Assembly: GCF_000194155.1 (NCBI RefSeq)
Contig: NZ_GL877882.1
Span: 10,233-74,232 of the forward strand
Origin: Saccharopolyspora spinosa NRRL 18395
GTDB lineage: Bacteria; Actinomycetota; Actinomycetes; Mycobacteriales; Pseudonocardiaceae
Reading direction: 5' to 3'
Length of the DNA: 64,000 nucleotides
Below the pieces are notes generated by a model that had not been told where the DNA came from, ran no database searches, and saw nothing but the letters and a program-made list of their open reading frames with translations. The position numbers and the translations under genes were made by a program. Each line of letters starts with the position of its first letter. Position 1 is the stretch's first letter. Shown one piece after another: positions 1 through 9,554 of this stretch.

Positions 1-1629
1 GCTGGCGAGGGTTCCGGCGGGGTTACGCGGCGGAAGGTGGACGCGGCCGCTGCTGTTGGGGCTGTTTCCGGGAGTCCGGGTGATGGTGGGAGTGGGGTGC
101 TCACGGCGGCGGAGCAGGCAGCACCGCAGGACCCGAGTGCGGAGTCGAAACAGAAGGAATATAACGCGAAGCATTACCAGGCGAGAAAGGCTGCTGCCGC
201 CCGGGTTGTGGAGTTGAAGAAGCAGGGGCCGCTGACTGAGGAGCAGGAGGCGGAGTTGGTGGAGCTCCAGCCGAAGGCGCAGCAGTTGAAGAAAAAGCAG
301 GATGCAGACGCGGCGCGGTCCCACGCGAGAAAGGTTGCTGCCGCCCGGATTGCGCTGTTGGAGGCGTTGGCGGAGCGGGAGCGGCTGACTGGGGAGAAGG
401 AGGCGGAGTTGGCGGAGCTCCGGCCGAAGGTGGCGCAGCAGAAGCAGAAACAGAAGGAAAAGAGCGCGAAGCGGTCCCAGGCGGGAAAGGCTGCTGCCGC
501 CCGGGTTGCGGAGTTGAAGGCTCAGGAGGAGCTGACTAAGGAGGAGGCGGCGGAGCTGGCGAAGCTCGAGGCGGAGGTGGCGAAGCAGAGGGAAAGGTGG
601 AGGAAAGCTAGCGCGAAGCATCGCCCGGCGAAAAAGGCCGCCGCTGCCGCCGCGATTGCGGAGTTGGAGGCGTTGGAGGAGCAGGGGACGCTGACTTCGG
701 AGCAGCAGGCCGAGCTCAAGTTGCGGCGAGAAATAAAAATGAACGAAACTGAGGTACATCGCCTGGTAAACCAGGTAACGCTAGGGAACAAGACCGCTAA
801 GGAAGTCAAGGCGCTGGAGGCGTTGCCGCGGAGTGTTGAGATTGAGGCCAAGCTGCCTACGTTGCGGAGCAAGGTGGCTAGGTTGGCCGCGTTTGCGGAG
901 CCGTTGAAGGAAACGAAACAAAGGCTTGCGGAAAGCAGGAAGAAGCTCAAGCTGATGCAGGAGGCTGGATCGGGGCGGATTGCGGGTTTGGAGGCAAGTG
1001 GGCAGCAGGATGAGCAGAGCGCAATGGTTTCGAGCGGGGTATCGGAGTGGACTGGGGCTGATCGGGACGAGCGGGGCCAGGGGATGGCCGACTTCGATCT
1101 CGGTGCGTGGCTTGATCGGGAGCTGGCGGATTTGGATGTGTCGTGGGATGCGGGTCCGGCGGAGCAGCGTGGGGCGGAACGGGACGCGTGGTCGGGTGGG
1201 GGCGTTGATCTCGGTGCGTCGGTTGATGAGGCGATCGAGGATTCAGCTGGCGACGGGCAGGCTGCGGCATCGCCGTCCACTTTGGACGAAAATCGGCAGA
1301 CGGATTTGGAGGCGTTGCGGGAGTCGGATGCGGCTATGCAGACGGAGTGGGGGGAGCCGCGAGAGGGGTTGGACGAGGCTGATCAGGGGCAGGTGGAGGG
1401 TGCGATCCGCGATGCGGCGCAGGATTCGCGGGTTGCGCAGCTGCGGGAGTCGCTGAAGCAGGCTGAGTCTGACCTGGCTTCGTTGGAGGCGTTGCCGGGT
1501 TGGGACGAGAACCTGCGGGCGGAGTTCGCGACGTTGCCGATGTTCGATCAGGGTTATGCGGACGGACTGGGAGCAGGCGCAGCGGCGTATCGAGGCGTTG
1601 CGGGCGGAATTGGCCGGGATTGCGGATGA
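1..1629 (+). CDS. Helical-repeat segment of a large toxin-like protein (5' partial, frameshifted at 3' end)
   Basis: The frame is open to the window edge, so the true start lies upstream; the first in-window start codon is a GTG at 37. From about residue 50 there are four ~50-residue repeats rich in Lys, Glu and Ala, each with a core like LTEEQEAELVELQPK followed by a basic stretch and RKAAAARV, as expected of helical hairpins or coiled coil. An acidic, low-complexity linker with two DLGA-type motifs follows, then another coiled coil. The frame closes at 1629 in a Gly/Ala-rich tail unlike the rest, while the helical pattern continues one frame over (WEQAQRRIEALRAELAG) from 1556. This looks like a +1 frameshift near 1555 rather than two genes, because no ribosome binding site precedes 1556. 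I do not recognise the repeat family; the downstream domain suggests a polymorphic-toxin stalk. Confidence 0.6.
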   Translation, partial: AGEGSGGVTRRKVDAAAAVGAVSGSPGDGGSGVLTAAEQAAPQDPSAESKQKEYNAKHYQARKAAAARVVELKKQGPLTEEQEAELVELQPKAQQLKKKQDADAARSHARKVAAARIALLEALAERERLTGEKEAELAELRPKVAQQKQKQKEKSAKRSQAGKAAAARVAELKAQEELTKEEAAELAKLEAEVAKQRERWRKASAKHRPAKKAAAAAAIAELEALEEQGTLTSEQQAELKLRREIKMNETEVHRLVNQVTLGNKTAKEVKALEALPRSVEIEAKLPTLRSKVARLAAFAEPLKETKQRLAESRKKLKLMQEAGSGRIAGLEASGQQDEQSAMVSSGVSEWTGADRDERGQGMADFDLGAWLDRELADLDVSWDAGPAEQRGAERDAWSGGGVDLGASVDEAIEDSAGDGQAAASPSTLDENRQTDLEALRESDAAMQTEWGEPREGLDEADQGQVEGAIRDAAQDSRVAQLRESLKQAESDLASLEALPGWDENLRAEFATLPMFDQGYADGLGAGAAAYRGVAGGIGRDCG

Positions 1630-2710
1630 CGAGCGCAGGGGTGCACAGGGTGGGGTGTCGCAGGATGTGGGGGAGGGAGTGGGTGGTGTCGAGGCGATTG
1701 CCGGAGGGTTTGATTTCGCCGAGTTCCTCCCCGACTACACCGACGGGGAGGGTTCCGTTCGGTCGTTTGGGGTTGAAGGCGATAACGGTCTGTCTTTCGG
1801 TGAGCCGTTTCCGGCGTCTGCGGTGTGGCCGGGTGCGGGGGGTGCGGCGGAGTTTGGGGTGTGGGGGGTTGCGGGTCCGGTAGTGGGGGGGGGGTCGGTT
1901 GGGGATTGGTATCGGTTTCTGCCGGGGGTGAATCAGGCTAATTTTGGTTCCGGTGATGAGCGTTATCAGGTGAACTGCCAGGAGGCGGTGGTGGCGCTTC
2001 ACAATTCTGTCGGGTTCGGTCGGCAGTTTGTGGCGGGTCCGGCTGGTGTTGATCGGGATCCGGCTGGGTTGGAGGCGGCGTTCGGGGCGAAGGCCCGGTG
2101 GGTGGGGGGTGTTGCTGGGGTTGAGCAGTATGCGCGGAGCGGGCCGGTGGGTGTGGGTGTGCCGGTGATTTACCAGCGAGCCGACGGTAGCGCGCATGTG
2201 ATCGCTGCGGTGCATGCCGGGGACCGCGATGGGCATGAGGTGGTGGATCTGCTGGATCCGCAGAAGGGGGAGGTCGCTGAGAAAGCTGATGTTTTGGCTG
2301 CGACCAAGGTGTGGGTGATTCCGGTGCCAGAGGCCGAACCGGACCGGGCGATGGTGGTGTTGCCGCCCAGTGGTTCCGGGTTGCGCAGCCAGGGCTGGGG
2401 ATCCGGGCTGCCCATCGAGGTGACGGGCCTGAAGCGTCAGCCCGGTGCGTCCAGGCCGGAGGCCGGGAAAACCGGCCCGAAAGGCACGACGAGGACACGG
2501 GGGGAGATCGATGAGCGGGCGGAGGCTGGCGAGAGTTCGTGGGCGGTGGTCGACCAGAGTTCGCGGAGGGCCCGGCAGGAGGTGCCAGCAGCCGCTGCTG
2601 GGATTGACCCCGGGAGTCCGGGCAAGAGCTGCTCACCCCGACCGATCAGCCAGCGCAACAGGACGAGCGGAGTGCGCAGCGGAAACAGAAAAAGAAGGAA
2701 ATTAGCGTGA
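1556..2710 (+). CDS. Papain-fold (Tox-PL / glutamine-deamidase-like) toxin domain
   Basis: After a short coiled coil and a Gly-rich linker, the part at about 1910-2330 reads as a papain-fold toxin domain. A catalytic-type Cys lies in VNCQEAVVALHNS, followed by VAGP; a His in GSAHVIAAVH; and an Asp/Gln pair in VVDLLDPQKGE. That Cys...His...Asp order, with NC before the Cys helix, a G(S/G)xH strand and a LDxQ strand, is the hallmark of Tox-PL/Ptox_1 domains, which deamidate or cleave host proteins. The C-terminal 90 residues are basic and disordered and run into the second repeat array. The first in-frame ATG is at 1556 but has no ribosome binding site, so this is most likely the continuation of the upstream frame. 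Family assignment is by motif only; an immunity gene is not evident next door. Confidence 0.6.
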   Translation: MRTDWEQAQRRIEALRAELAGIADDERRGAQGGVSQDVGEGVGGVEAIAGGFDFAEFLPDYTDGEGSVRSFGVEGDNGLSFGEPFPASAVWPGAGGAAEFGVWGVAGPVVGGGSVGDWYRFLPGVNQANFGSGDERYQVNCQEAVVALHNSVGFGRQFVAGPAGVDRDPAGLEAAFGAKARWVGGVAGVEQYARSGPVGVGVPVIYQRADGSAHVIAAVHAGDRDGHEVVDLLDPQKGEVAEKADVLAATKVWVIPVPEAEPDRAMVVLPPSGSGLRSQGWGSGLPIEVTGLKRQPGASRPEAGKTGPKGTTRTRGEIDERAEAGESSWAVVDQSSRRARQEVPAAAAGIDPGSPGKSCSPRPISQRNRTSGVRSGNRKRRKLA

Positions 2711-4000
2711 GGCATCGCCGGGTGAGAAGGGCCGAAGTCGATCGGGTTGCGGAGTTGGAGGAGTTTCCGCTGACTGAGGAGCAGGAGGTGGAACTGGCGG
2801 CGCTCCAGCCGAGGGAGGCGCATCGGAAACAGCAAATGAAGGCAAAGAGTGCGAGGCATCGCCGGGTGAGAAGGGCCGAAGCCGATCGGGTTGCGGAGTT
2901 GGAGGAGTTGGCGGGACGGGCGCCGCTGACTGAGGAGCAGGAGGCGGAACTGGCGGCGCTCCAGCCGAAGGTGGTGCAGCGGAAACAGCAAAACACGGAA
3001 AGAGCCGCGAAGGATTACCAGACGAGAAAAGCTGCCGCCGATCGGGTTGCGGAGTTGGGGGAGTTGGTGGGGGGGGGGGGAGGAGCAGGAGGCGGAACTG
3101 GCGGCGCTCCAGCCGAAGGCGGAGCGGCGGAAACAGCAAACGAAGAAAAAGAACGCGAAGTATTACCAGACGAGAAAAGCTGCCGCCGATCGGGTTGCGG
3201 AGTTGGAGGAGTTGGCGTCGCTGACTGAGGAGCAGGAGGCGGAACTGGCGGCGCTCCAGCCCAAGACGGCGCAGCGGAAACAGCAAAAGAGGGAAAGGGA
3301 CGCGAGGTATCGCAAGGTGAGAAAGGTCGCCGCCGCCGGCGCGATTGCGAGCTTGGAGGAGTTGGAGGAGCAGGGGCCGCTGACTTTGGACCAGCAGGCC
3401 GAGCTCAATTTGCGGCGGGAAATAGAAATGGGAGAAAAGGAGAGTGCTCGGCTGAGTGGGCGAGTAACGAGACTGAAAGAAGGGGCTGCGGAGATCGAGG
3501 CGTTGGAGGCGTTGCCGCGGAGTATCGAGATTGAGTCCAAGCTGCGTACGTTGCGGGACAAGGCGGCTGAGCGGGCTGATCCTGCGGAGCAGTTGAAGGA
3601 GACGAGGCGAAGGCTGGCGGAAAGCAGGACGAAGCTCAAGCTGATGCAGGAGGCTGGGTCGGGTCGGATTGCGGGCGTGGTGGCAAGTGGGCAGCAGGAT
3701 GCAATGGTGCTAGGTGAGGTGGGGGAGTGGACTGGGGCTGGGCAGGGCGAACAGGACGCGGGGCCGGCTGACGTCGATCTCGATGAGTGGCATGACCGGG
3801 CGTTGTGGGAGTCGGATGAGCACACGGCGGATGCGGTGGAGGGCACGGAGGATGCGGTGGAGGGTGCGGAGGATGCTGGCGTGATGCAGGGGGAGGATCC
3901 TGCCTACGAGGAGTTTGTCGCGACCGCGTTGACCGCGTTCCTGCGACAGGATGCTGGGGAGGGTGCGGCGGATGCTGGGGAGTCGGGTAGTGGGCAGTGA
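2707..4000 (+). pseudogene. Second copy of the helical-repeat protein, split at a poly-G tract
   Basis: The product repeats the architecture of the first array: ~50-residue units with LTEEQEAELAALQPK, then a conserved segment (EALEALPRSIEIESKLRTLR, KLKLMQEAGSGRIAG) nearly identical to residues 260-330 of the upstream product, then an acidic tail ending at a TGA at 3998. The reading frame is lost at the G12 tract at 3069-3080: upstream of it the frame is that of the GTG at 2707, and downstream the repeats continue in the next frame. Removing one G, or adding two, would join them. The GTG overlaps the TGA of the preceding frame, and similarity to the first copy starts about 100 bases earlier in a frame without a start codon. 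No papain-like domain follows, so this copy is also 3'-truncated. Confidence 0.6.
3069..3080 (+). repeat. Poly-G tract (12 G) at a frame break
   Basis: A run of twelve G residues lies inside the coding repeats exactly where the frame changes. A tract of 11 or 14 would give one continuous reading frame (ELVGGGEEQEAEL). It could be a contingency-type slippage site, a fixed mutation or a base-calling error. Confidence 0.7.
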
Positions 4001-4107
4001 GGCGGTGAGGGCTGGGTATCGGCGGACAATCAGGCTGGAAAACCCACCACAGGCGTGAATAATGCAGGCATCTCCAAGGATGCCCGCCAGCTTCGGCAAA
4101 ATCGGGC

Positions 4108-4274
4108 AACGCCCTCCATAGCGCCCTGCGTTGCCTCGGCGAGCGTGCCAACTCCGAACTCAAAACCACGTGTAAAAGGCGCTCCACCGCTACCGCGGCT
4201 GCCCCTGGCGCCTCGGTGACATCGTCGCCGCCGCCCTGGTCCTGCTTTATCACGAACACGACCGCATCGCATGA
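4108..4274 (+). pseudogene. IS5-family transposase C-terminal remnant
   Basis: Conceptual translation with one frame change gives ALRCLGERANSELKTT, then ALHRYRGCPWRLGDIVAAAL followed by VLLYHEHDRIA and a stop. This is the typical C-terminal end of actinobacterial IS5-type DDE transposases, including the catalytic-Glu-region helix and the basic tail. No N-terminal part or terminal repeats are visible, so only the last ~55 codons survive. Confidence 0.65.
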
Positions 4275-5937
<1,663 letters not shown>

Positions 5938-5980
5938 ATTCGACGAACATCTTCTCCCATTCCGAGCGTGAAGGCTGGTC

Positions 5981-6847
5981 ATGGCAGACGACTTCGACGA
6001 GAGCAACGTGAATCCACCCGACGACCCGGACGCCGTACTGCGTGAGCTGAAAAATCAGGCTGACTATGGAAAATTGTTCGCCGCGACGCTGGCCAAAGAT
6101 TCGACGAGTATCGACAAGGCAGTCGGTGAACTGACCAAGAATCGCGCCGATATCGACAAAAGCGAAAAGGACTACGTCACCGGCGACTATCTGAAGAAGT
6201 TTTCCGAACTGCGGGCACGCATCGACGACAAATGGCCATGCCTGCGTCGAGTGCTCGAAGAGAATGCTGACCTTGCCGACCTGGTCATACGAACATTTCG
6301 CGAGGACATCCTCCAGGCGGGGAAAAAACTGGAGGAGATCACCGAGCACCTGACGCGGGCACAGCAGGAACTCGACTCGCGGACACGGGAACTCGCCGAC
6401 AAACAGCAGGCCCTCAAGGACCTGCTGACCCTGCCGGCTGATCTGGTGAAACAGCTGACCACAATGACCGGCCTGGAAAAGCGGGTGCAGGATGCCGCAC
6501 AGGATCCCACGAGAGCCTTCGAGGCATATGCCACGGCCGACGAGATCATTCGGCAGTTCGAGGAAGAACTCTTCATACCGACCGTGGATGAATTCCACCG
6601 GCTCGTGTTCGCCCGCTGGGGTGAGGTGGTCCGCTCCCAACGGGAACTGGCGAAGGCCCAGGACAAGGTGTCCAAACTCACCGGCAAGAAGACAACGGTC
6701 GAGCAGGCAGTGAAAGACCTGAGCAATGACCGAATCGCCGAACTGTTGCGGCGCTGGACCTCAGCACTGCTGCGGTCAGTGACCTCGTCACCGGATGAAG
6801 AGCGGGTTGAAGAGGCGGCGGAGTGGGCCACGTCCACGTCGCCCTGA
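5981..6847 (+). CDS. Coiled-coil protein at the head of the eCIS operon
   Basis: The product has 288 residues, with GAAGG about seven bases before the ATG. It is almost wholly helical and charged, with long heptad-like stretches at residues ~20-60, 105-160 and 205-250, no signal peptide and no membrane segment. The 3' end overlaps the DUF4255 gene by 25 bases, so the two are translationally linked. I do not recognise a family. Position and structure would suit an assembly chaperone, an effector-loading factor or a short ruler/scaffold for the injection system; no other long coiled-coil protein (the usual tape measure) is obvious in the cluster. Confidence 0.75.
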   Translation: MADDFDESNVNPPDDPDAVLRELKNQADYGKLFAATLAKDSTSIDKAVGELTKNRADIDKSEKDYVTGDYLKKFSELRARIDDKWPCLRRVLEENADLADLVIRTFREDILQAGKKLEEITEHLTRAQQELDSRTRELADKQQALKDLLTLPADLVKQLTTMTGLEKRVQDAAQDPTRAFEAYATADEIIRQFEEELFIPTVDEFHRLVFARWGEVVRSQRELAKAQDKVSKLTGKKTTVEQAVKDLSNDRIAELLRRWTSALLRSVTSSPDEERVEEAAEWATSTSP

Positions 6848-7494
6848 ACTTGGTCAGCCGGGCGTTGCGCGAGGTACTGGCCCTCGGATACCGCGCCGAC
6901 CCGGTGGTGGACGCGCTCGTGGGAACGAAGGGTGTCGTGTTCACCGATCCGGGCGAGACGGCCAAGGACGCGCCGGGATGCCTGTCGCTGTGGCTGTACC
7001 GGGTCATGGAGAACGGCTATCTGCGCAACATCCCCGTCGAGGAACCACCGGGATCGACCACCCGTCGGCAGCCGCCGCTGTCGTTGGACCTGCACTACCT
7101 GCTGACCCCGTTCACCTCGTCGGCCGAGAACGACCAGATCCTGCTCAGCAGTTCGATGCAACTGTTGCACGACAACGCCATCGTCTACGTCCAGGACCCG
7201 GTCGCGGGAACGATCGATGAGATCAGGGTCGTGCTCGGCCGGCCGGAGCAGGCCGAGCTGACCGGGATCTGGGAAGCACTACACGCCCCGTACCGGCTCT
7301 CGGTCACCTATGTGGTGCGGGTGGTGCGGATCGACAGTACCCGCGTGGACGACACAGCGCTGGTCGTCGACGTGCGAACGATCTATTCGTCGCTGTGGCC
7401 AGAATCGGGGACGGTTCCCCTGGAGATCTCTGACCGTCATTTCGCCCCACCCAACGGTGAATCAGCCGTCCAAGAACGCAACCGAGGAGGGTAG
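6823..7494 (+). CDS. DUF4255 family eCIS protein (Pvc16/Afp16-like tail terminator)
   Basis: The start is GTG 6823, inside the end of the previous gene, and the product has 223 residues. The N-terminal ~190 residues show the DUF4255 pattern: an N-terminal helix LNLVSRALREVLALGYRADP, the segment LSLWLYRVMENGYLRN, then PPLSLDLHYLLTPF and a mid-protein MQLLHDNAIV. In Afp and PVC particles the homologue (Afp16/Pvc16) caps the tube and sheath and controls length. The stop codon touches the ATG of the sheath gene, with the sheath gene's GAGGAGG ribosome site inside the last codons. The C-terminal 35 residues look disordered. Confidence 0.85.
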   Translation: MGHVHVALNLVSRALREVLALGYRADPVVDALVGTKGVVFTDPGETAKDAPGCLSLWLYRVMENGYLRNIPVEEPPGSTTRRQPPLSLDLHYLLTPFTSSAENDQILLSSSMQLLHDNAIVYVQDPVAGTIDEIRVVLGRPEQAELTGIWEALHAPYRLSVTYVVRVVRIDSTRVDDTALVVDVRTIYSSLWPESGTVPLEISDRHFAPPNGESAVQERNRGG

Positions 7495-9078
7495 ATGCCC
7501 GAGTACCTCTCTCCCGGCACCTACGTCGAAGAGCTGCCGAGCGACGTGCTTCCGATCCAGGGGGTGAGCACCAGCACCGCGGGATTCGCCGGCCTGACCG
7601 AGCGTGGCCCGACCCAAGCGACACTGATCACCTCATGGCCCGAGTACCAGCGTTGGTACGGCGGCATCCTCGACCCGGCCCAGTCATATCTGCCGATCGC
7701 GGTGCAGGGGTTCTTCACCAATGGCGGCCAGCGGGTGTTCGTGGCCAGGATCGTGCCGGAGTCGGCCACGACCGCGACGCTCACCCTGCCCGCCGATGGC
7801 GACGGAGCGCCGAAGGTCACAGCGGTGGGCCCAGGCGGGTGGGGCGGGCGGGTGTACGTCAAGGTCAGCCCGGCCACGAAGAACACCAAGGGGTTCCGGC
7901 TCTCGGTGGCCTATTACCGGGGCAAGCCGCCGGAGACCATCGACGTGGTCAAATTCCCGCCGACGGTGTCCGAGGACTACGACGAACTCGGTGCCGACCG
8001 CAGCGCCGGACGGTTCGCGGAGGGTGTGGTCAACCCCGCCTCGCACCTGATCTCGCTGTCCTGGCCGAAGGACAAAACCCCCTCCGTGCCCAGCAACGGG
8101 GACTGGACCCCGCTCGCAGTCGAAGCCGACGACCCCTCGGTGAAACCGACCGCCAAGGACTTCCAGGGCCGCGACGGATCCGGCGGGTCCGGCCCCACCG
8201 GTCTGGCCGCGCTTGCCGCCTTGGATGAGGTTGCCATCCTCGCGGTGCCCGACGCCGTAAACGCTGCCCTGATAACGGACAGCAACGAACGCGTGACCAT
8301 CGTCGGGAGCGTCCTCGACCAGTGCGAGTCGCTGCGGGACCGGTTTGCCATCCTCGACGTGGAGCAGGGCGCCTCGGACGTCAAGTCCATCGCCACCCAG
8401 TTCGTCTCCCGCCGGTCCAACTACGCGGCCATCTACTACCCGCACCTGCGGATACTCGATTCGTCCAGCCGGGCACCGATCCTGGTACCGCCAAGCGGAT
8501 TCGTCGCCGGGATCTACGCCCACAACGACGTCACCAGGGGCGTGCACAAGGCGCCGGCCAACTACCAGGTGCAGGGCATCCTCACCCGGGACGTGCAACC
8601 CGGTGTCGGGCCGCTGGAGTTCACGATCTCCAAGGGACAGCAAGACATACTCAACCCCCAGGGTGTCAACGTGATCCGGGACTTCCGGACCACCGGGCAA
8701 GGGATCAGGGTATGGGGCGCTAGGACGATCTCCAGCGAACCGGACTGGACCTACATCAACGTGCGCAGGCTGTTCACCTACGTTGAGGAATCGGTGGAAA
8801 GAAGCCTGCAGTGGGTGGTGTTCGAGCCGAACTCCGAACCCACCTGGGCCAGGTTGCGCCGGACGGTCGACACCTTCCTGGAGCAGGTATGGCGGGACGG
8901 CGCGCTGATGGGCAGCACCCGCCAGGCGGCCTACTTCGTCCGGTGTGACAACTCCACCATGTCTGTCGACGACATCCTCAACGGCCGCTTGATCTGCTTG
9001 ATCGGCCTCGCCGCGGTGCGTCCCGCGGAATTCGTGGTGCTGCGCTTCTCGCAGAAGACCATCGAGGCCGCCACCTGA
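7495..9078 (+). CDS. Contractile tail sheath protein 1
   Basis: The product has 527 residues. The N-terminus MPEYLSPGTYVEELP, followed by IQGVSTSTAGFAGLTERGP, is the classic start of myophage/eCIS sheath subunits. The middle has the typical SNYAAIYYPHLRI, VPPSGFVAGIYAHND and GVHKAPAN motifs. The C-terminus has GARTISSEPDWTYINVRRLF and RPAEFVVLRFSQK, the arms that interlock neighbouring subunits. The subunit should polymerise around the tube and contract to drive it out. A strong ribosome site (GAGGAGG) precedes the ATG. It is the first of two sheath genes, each followed by a tube gene. Confidence 0.95.
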   Translation: MPEYLSPGTYVEELPSDVLPIQGVSTSTAGFAGLTERGPTQATLITSWPEYQRWYGGILDPAQSYLPIAVQGFFTNGGQRVFVARIVPESATTATLTLPADGDGAPKVTAVGPGGWGGRVYVKVSPATKNTKGFRLSVAYYRGKPPETIDVVKFPPTVSEDYDELGADRSAGRFAEGVVNPASHLISLSWPKDKTPSVPSNGDWTPLAVEADDPSVKPTAKDFQGRDGSGGSGPTGLAALAALDEVAILAVPDAVNAALITDSNERVTIVGSVLDQCESLRDRFAILDVEQGASDVKSIATQFVSRRSNYAAIYYPHLRILDSSSRAPILVPPSGFVAGIYAHNDVTRGVHKAPANYQVQGILTRDVQPGVGPLEFTISKGQQDILNPQGVNVIRDFRTTGQGIRVWGARTISSEPDWTYINVRRLFTYVEESVERSLQWVVFEPNSEPTWARLRRTVDTFLEQVWRDGALMGSTRQAAYFVRCDNSTMSVDDILNGRLICLIGLAAVRPAEFVVLRFSQKTIEAAT

Positions 9079-9106
9079 TCCCGACCGACCATCTGGAGAA
9101 AAGACG

Positions 9107-9553
9107 ATGGCACAGACCGGAAAGCGAGTCGACCCGTTCGCGGCGTTCAACTTCACCCTCGACATCGACGGACTCGCCGGGTCGCACGGTTTCTCGGAGT
9201 GCAGTGGGGCCAACACCGAGCAGGACGTCATCGAGTACCGCGAGGGCAACATGGACTTCACGGTGATCAAACTGCCTGGGTTGAAGAAGTTCGGCGACAT
9301 CACCCTGAAACGGGGCTTCACCACCAACCGGGAGCTGTGGGACTGGCGGCGTGCGGTACTGGAAGGCACCGTCGTGCGTCGCACCGGCCACATCGTGCTC
9401 AACGACGAGGCAGGCAAGCCCGCACTGCGCTGGAAGTTCACCAACGCCTGGCCGAAGCAGTACTCCGCGCCGTCGCTGAGCGGCACCGCCACCGAGGTGG
9501 CGATCGAGGAACTGGTGCTGGTCGTGGAAAGCTTCGAGTTGGACGCGGCGTAA
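9107..9553 (+). CDS. Tail tube protein 1 (T4 gp19-like)
   Basis: The product has 148 residues; GGAGAA lies seven bases before the ATG. It shows the tube-subunit pattern: an N-terminal DPFAAFNFTLDIDGLAG strand, FSECSGANTEQDVIEYREG, a KLPGLKKFGDITLKRG loop, the helix LWDWRRAVLEG and a C-terminal strand region EVAIEELVLVVESFEL. These small beta-barrel proteins stack as hexamers to form the inner tube. It directly follows the sheath gene, as in eCIS and phages. Confidence 0.93.
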   Translation: MAQTGKRVDPFAAFNFTLDIDGLAGSHGFSECSGANTEQDVIEYREGNMDFTVIKLPGLKKFGDITLKRGFTTNRELWDWRRAVLEGTVVRRTGHIVLNDEAGKPALRWKFTNAWPKQYSAPSLSGTATEVAIEELVLVVESFELDAA

Positions 9554-9554
9554 C

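Larger units (their letters stand above)
1..4000 (+). repeat. Tandem duplication of a ~2.5-kb toxin-array module
   Basis: The first bases of the window (GCTGGCGAGGGTTC...) match the stretch beginning near 2524 (GCTGGCGAGAGTTC...). The similarity continues through GGGAGTCCGG, the Lys-rich repeat units and the LMQEAGSGRIAG segment in both copies (about 1-1060 and 2524-3760). The unit therefore is repeat array, acidic linker and papain domain, repeated head to tail, with the second copy lacking the last part. The array probably extends left of the window. Confidence 0.6.
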
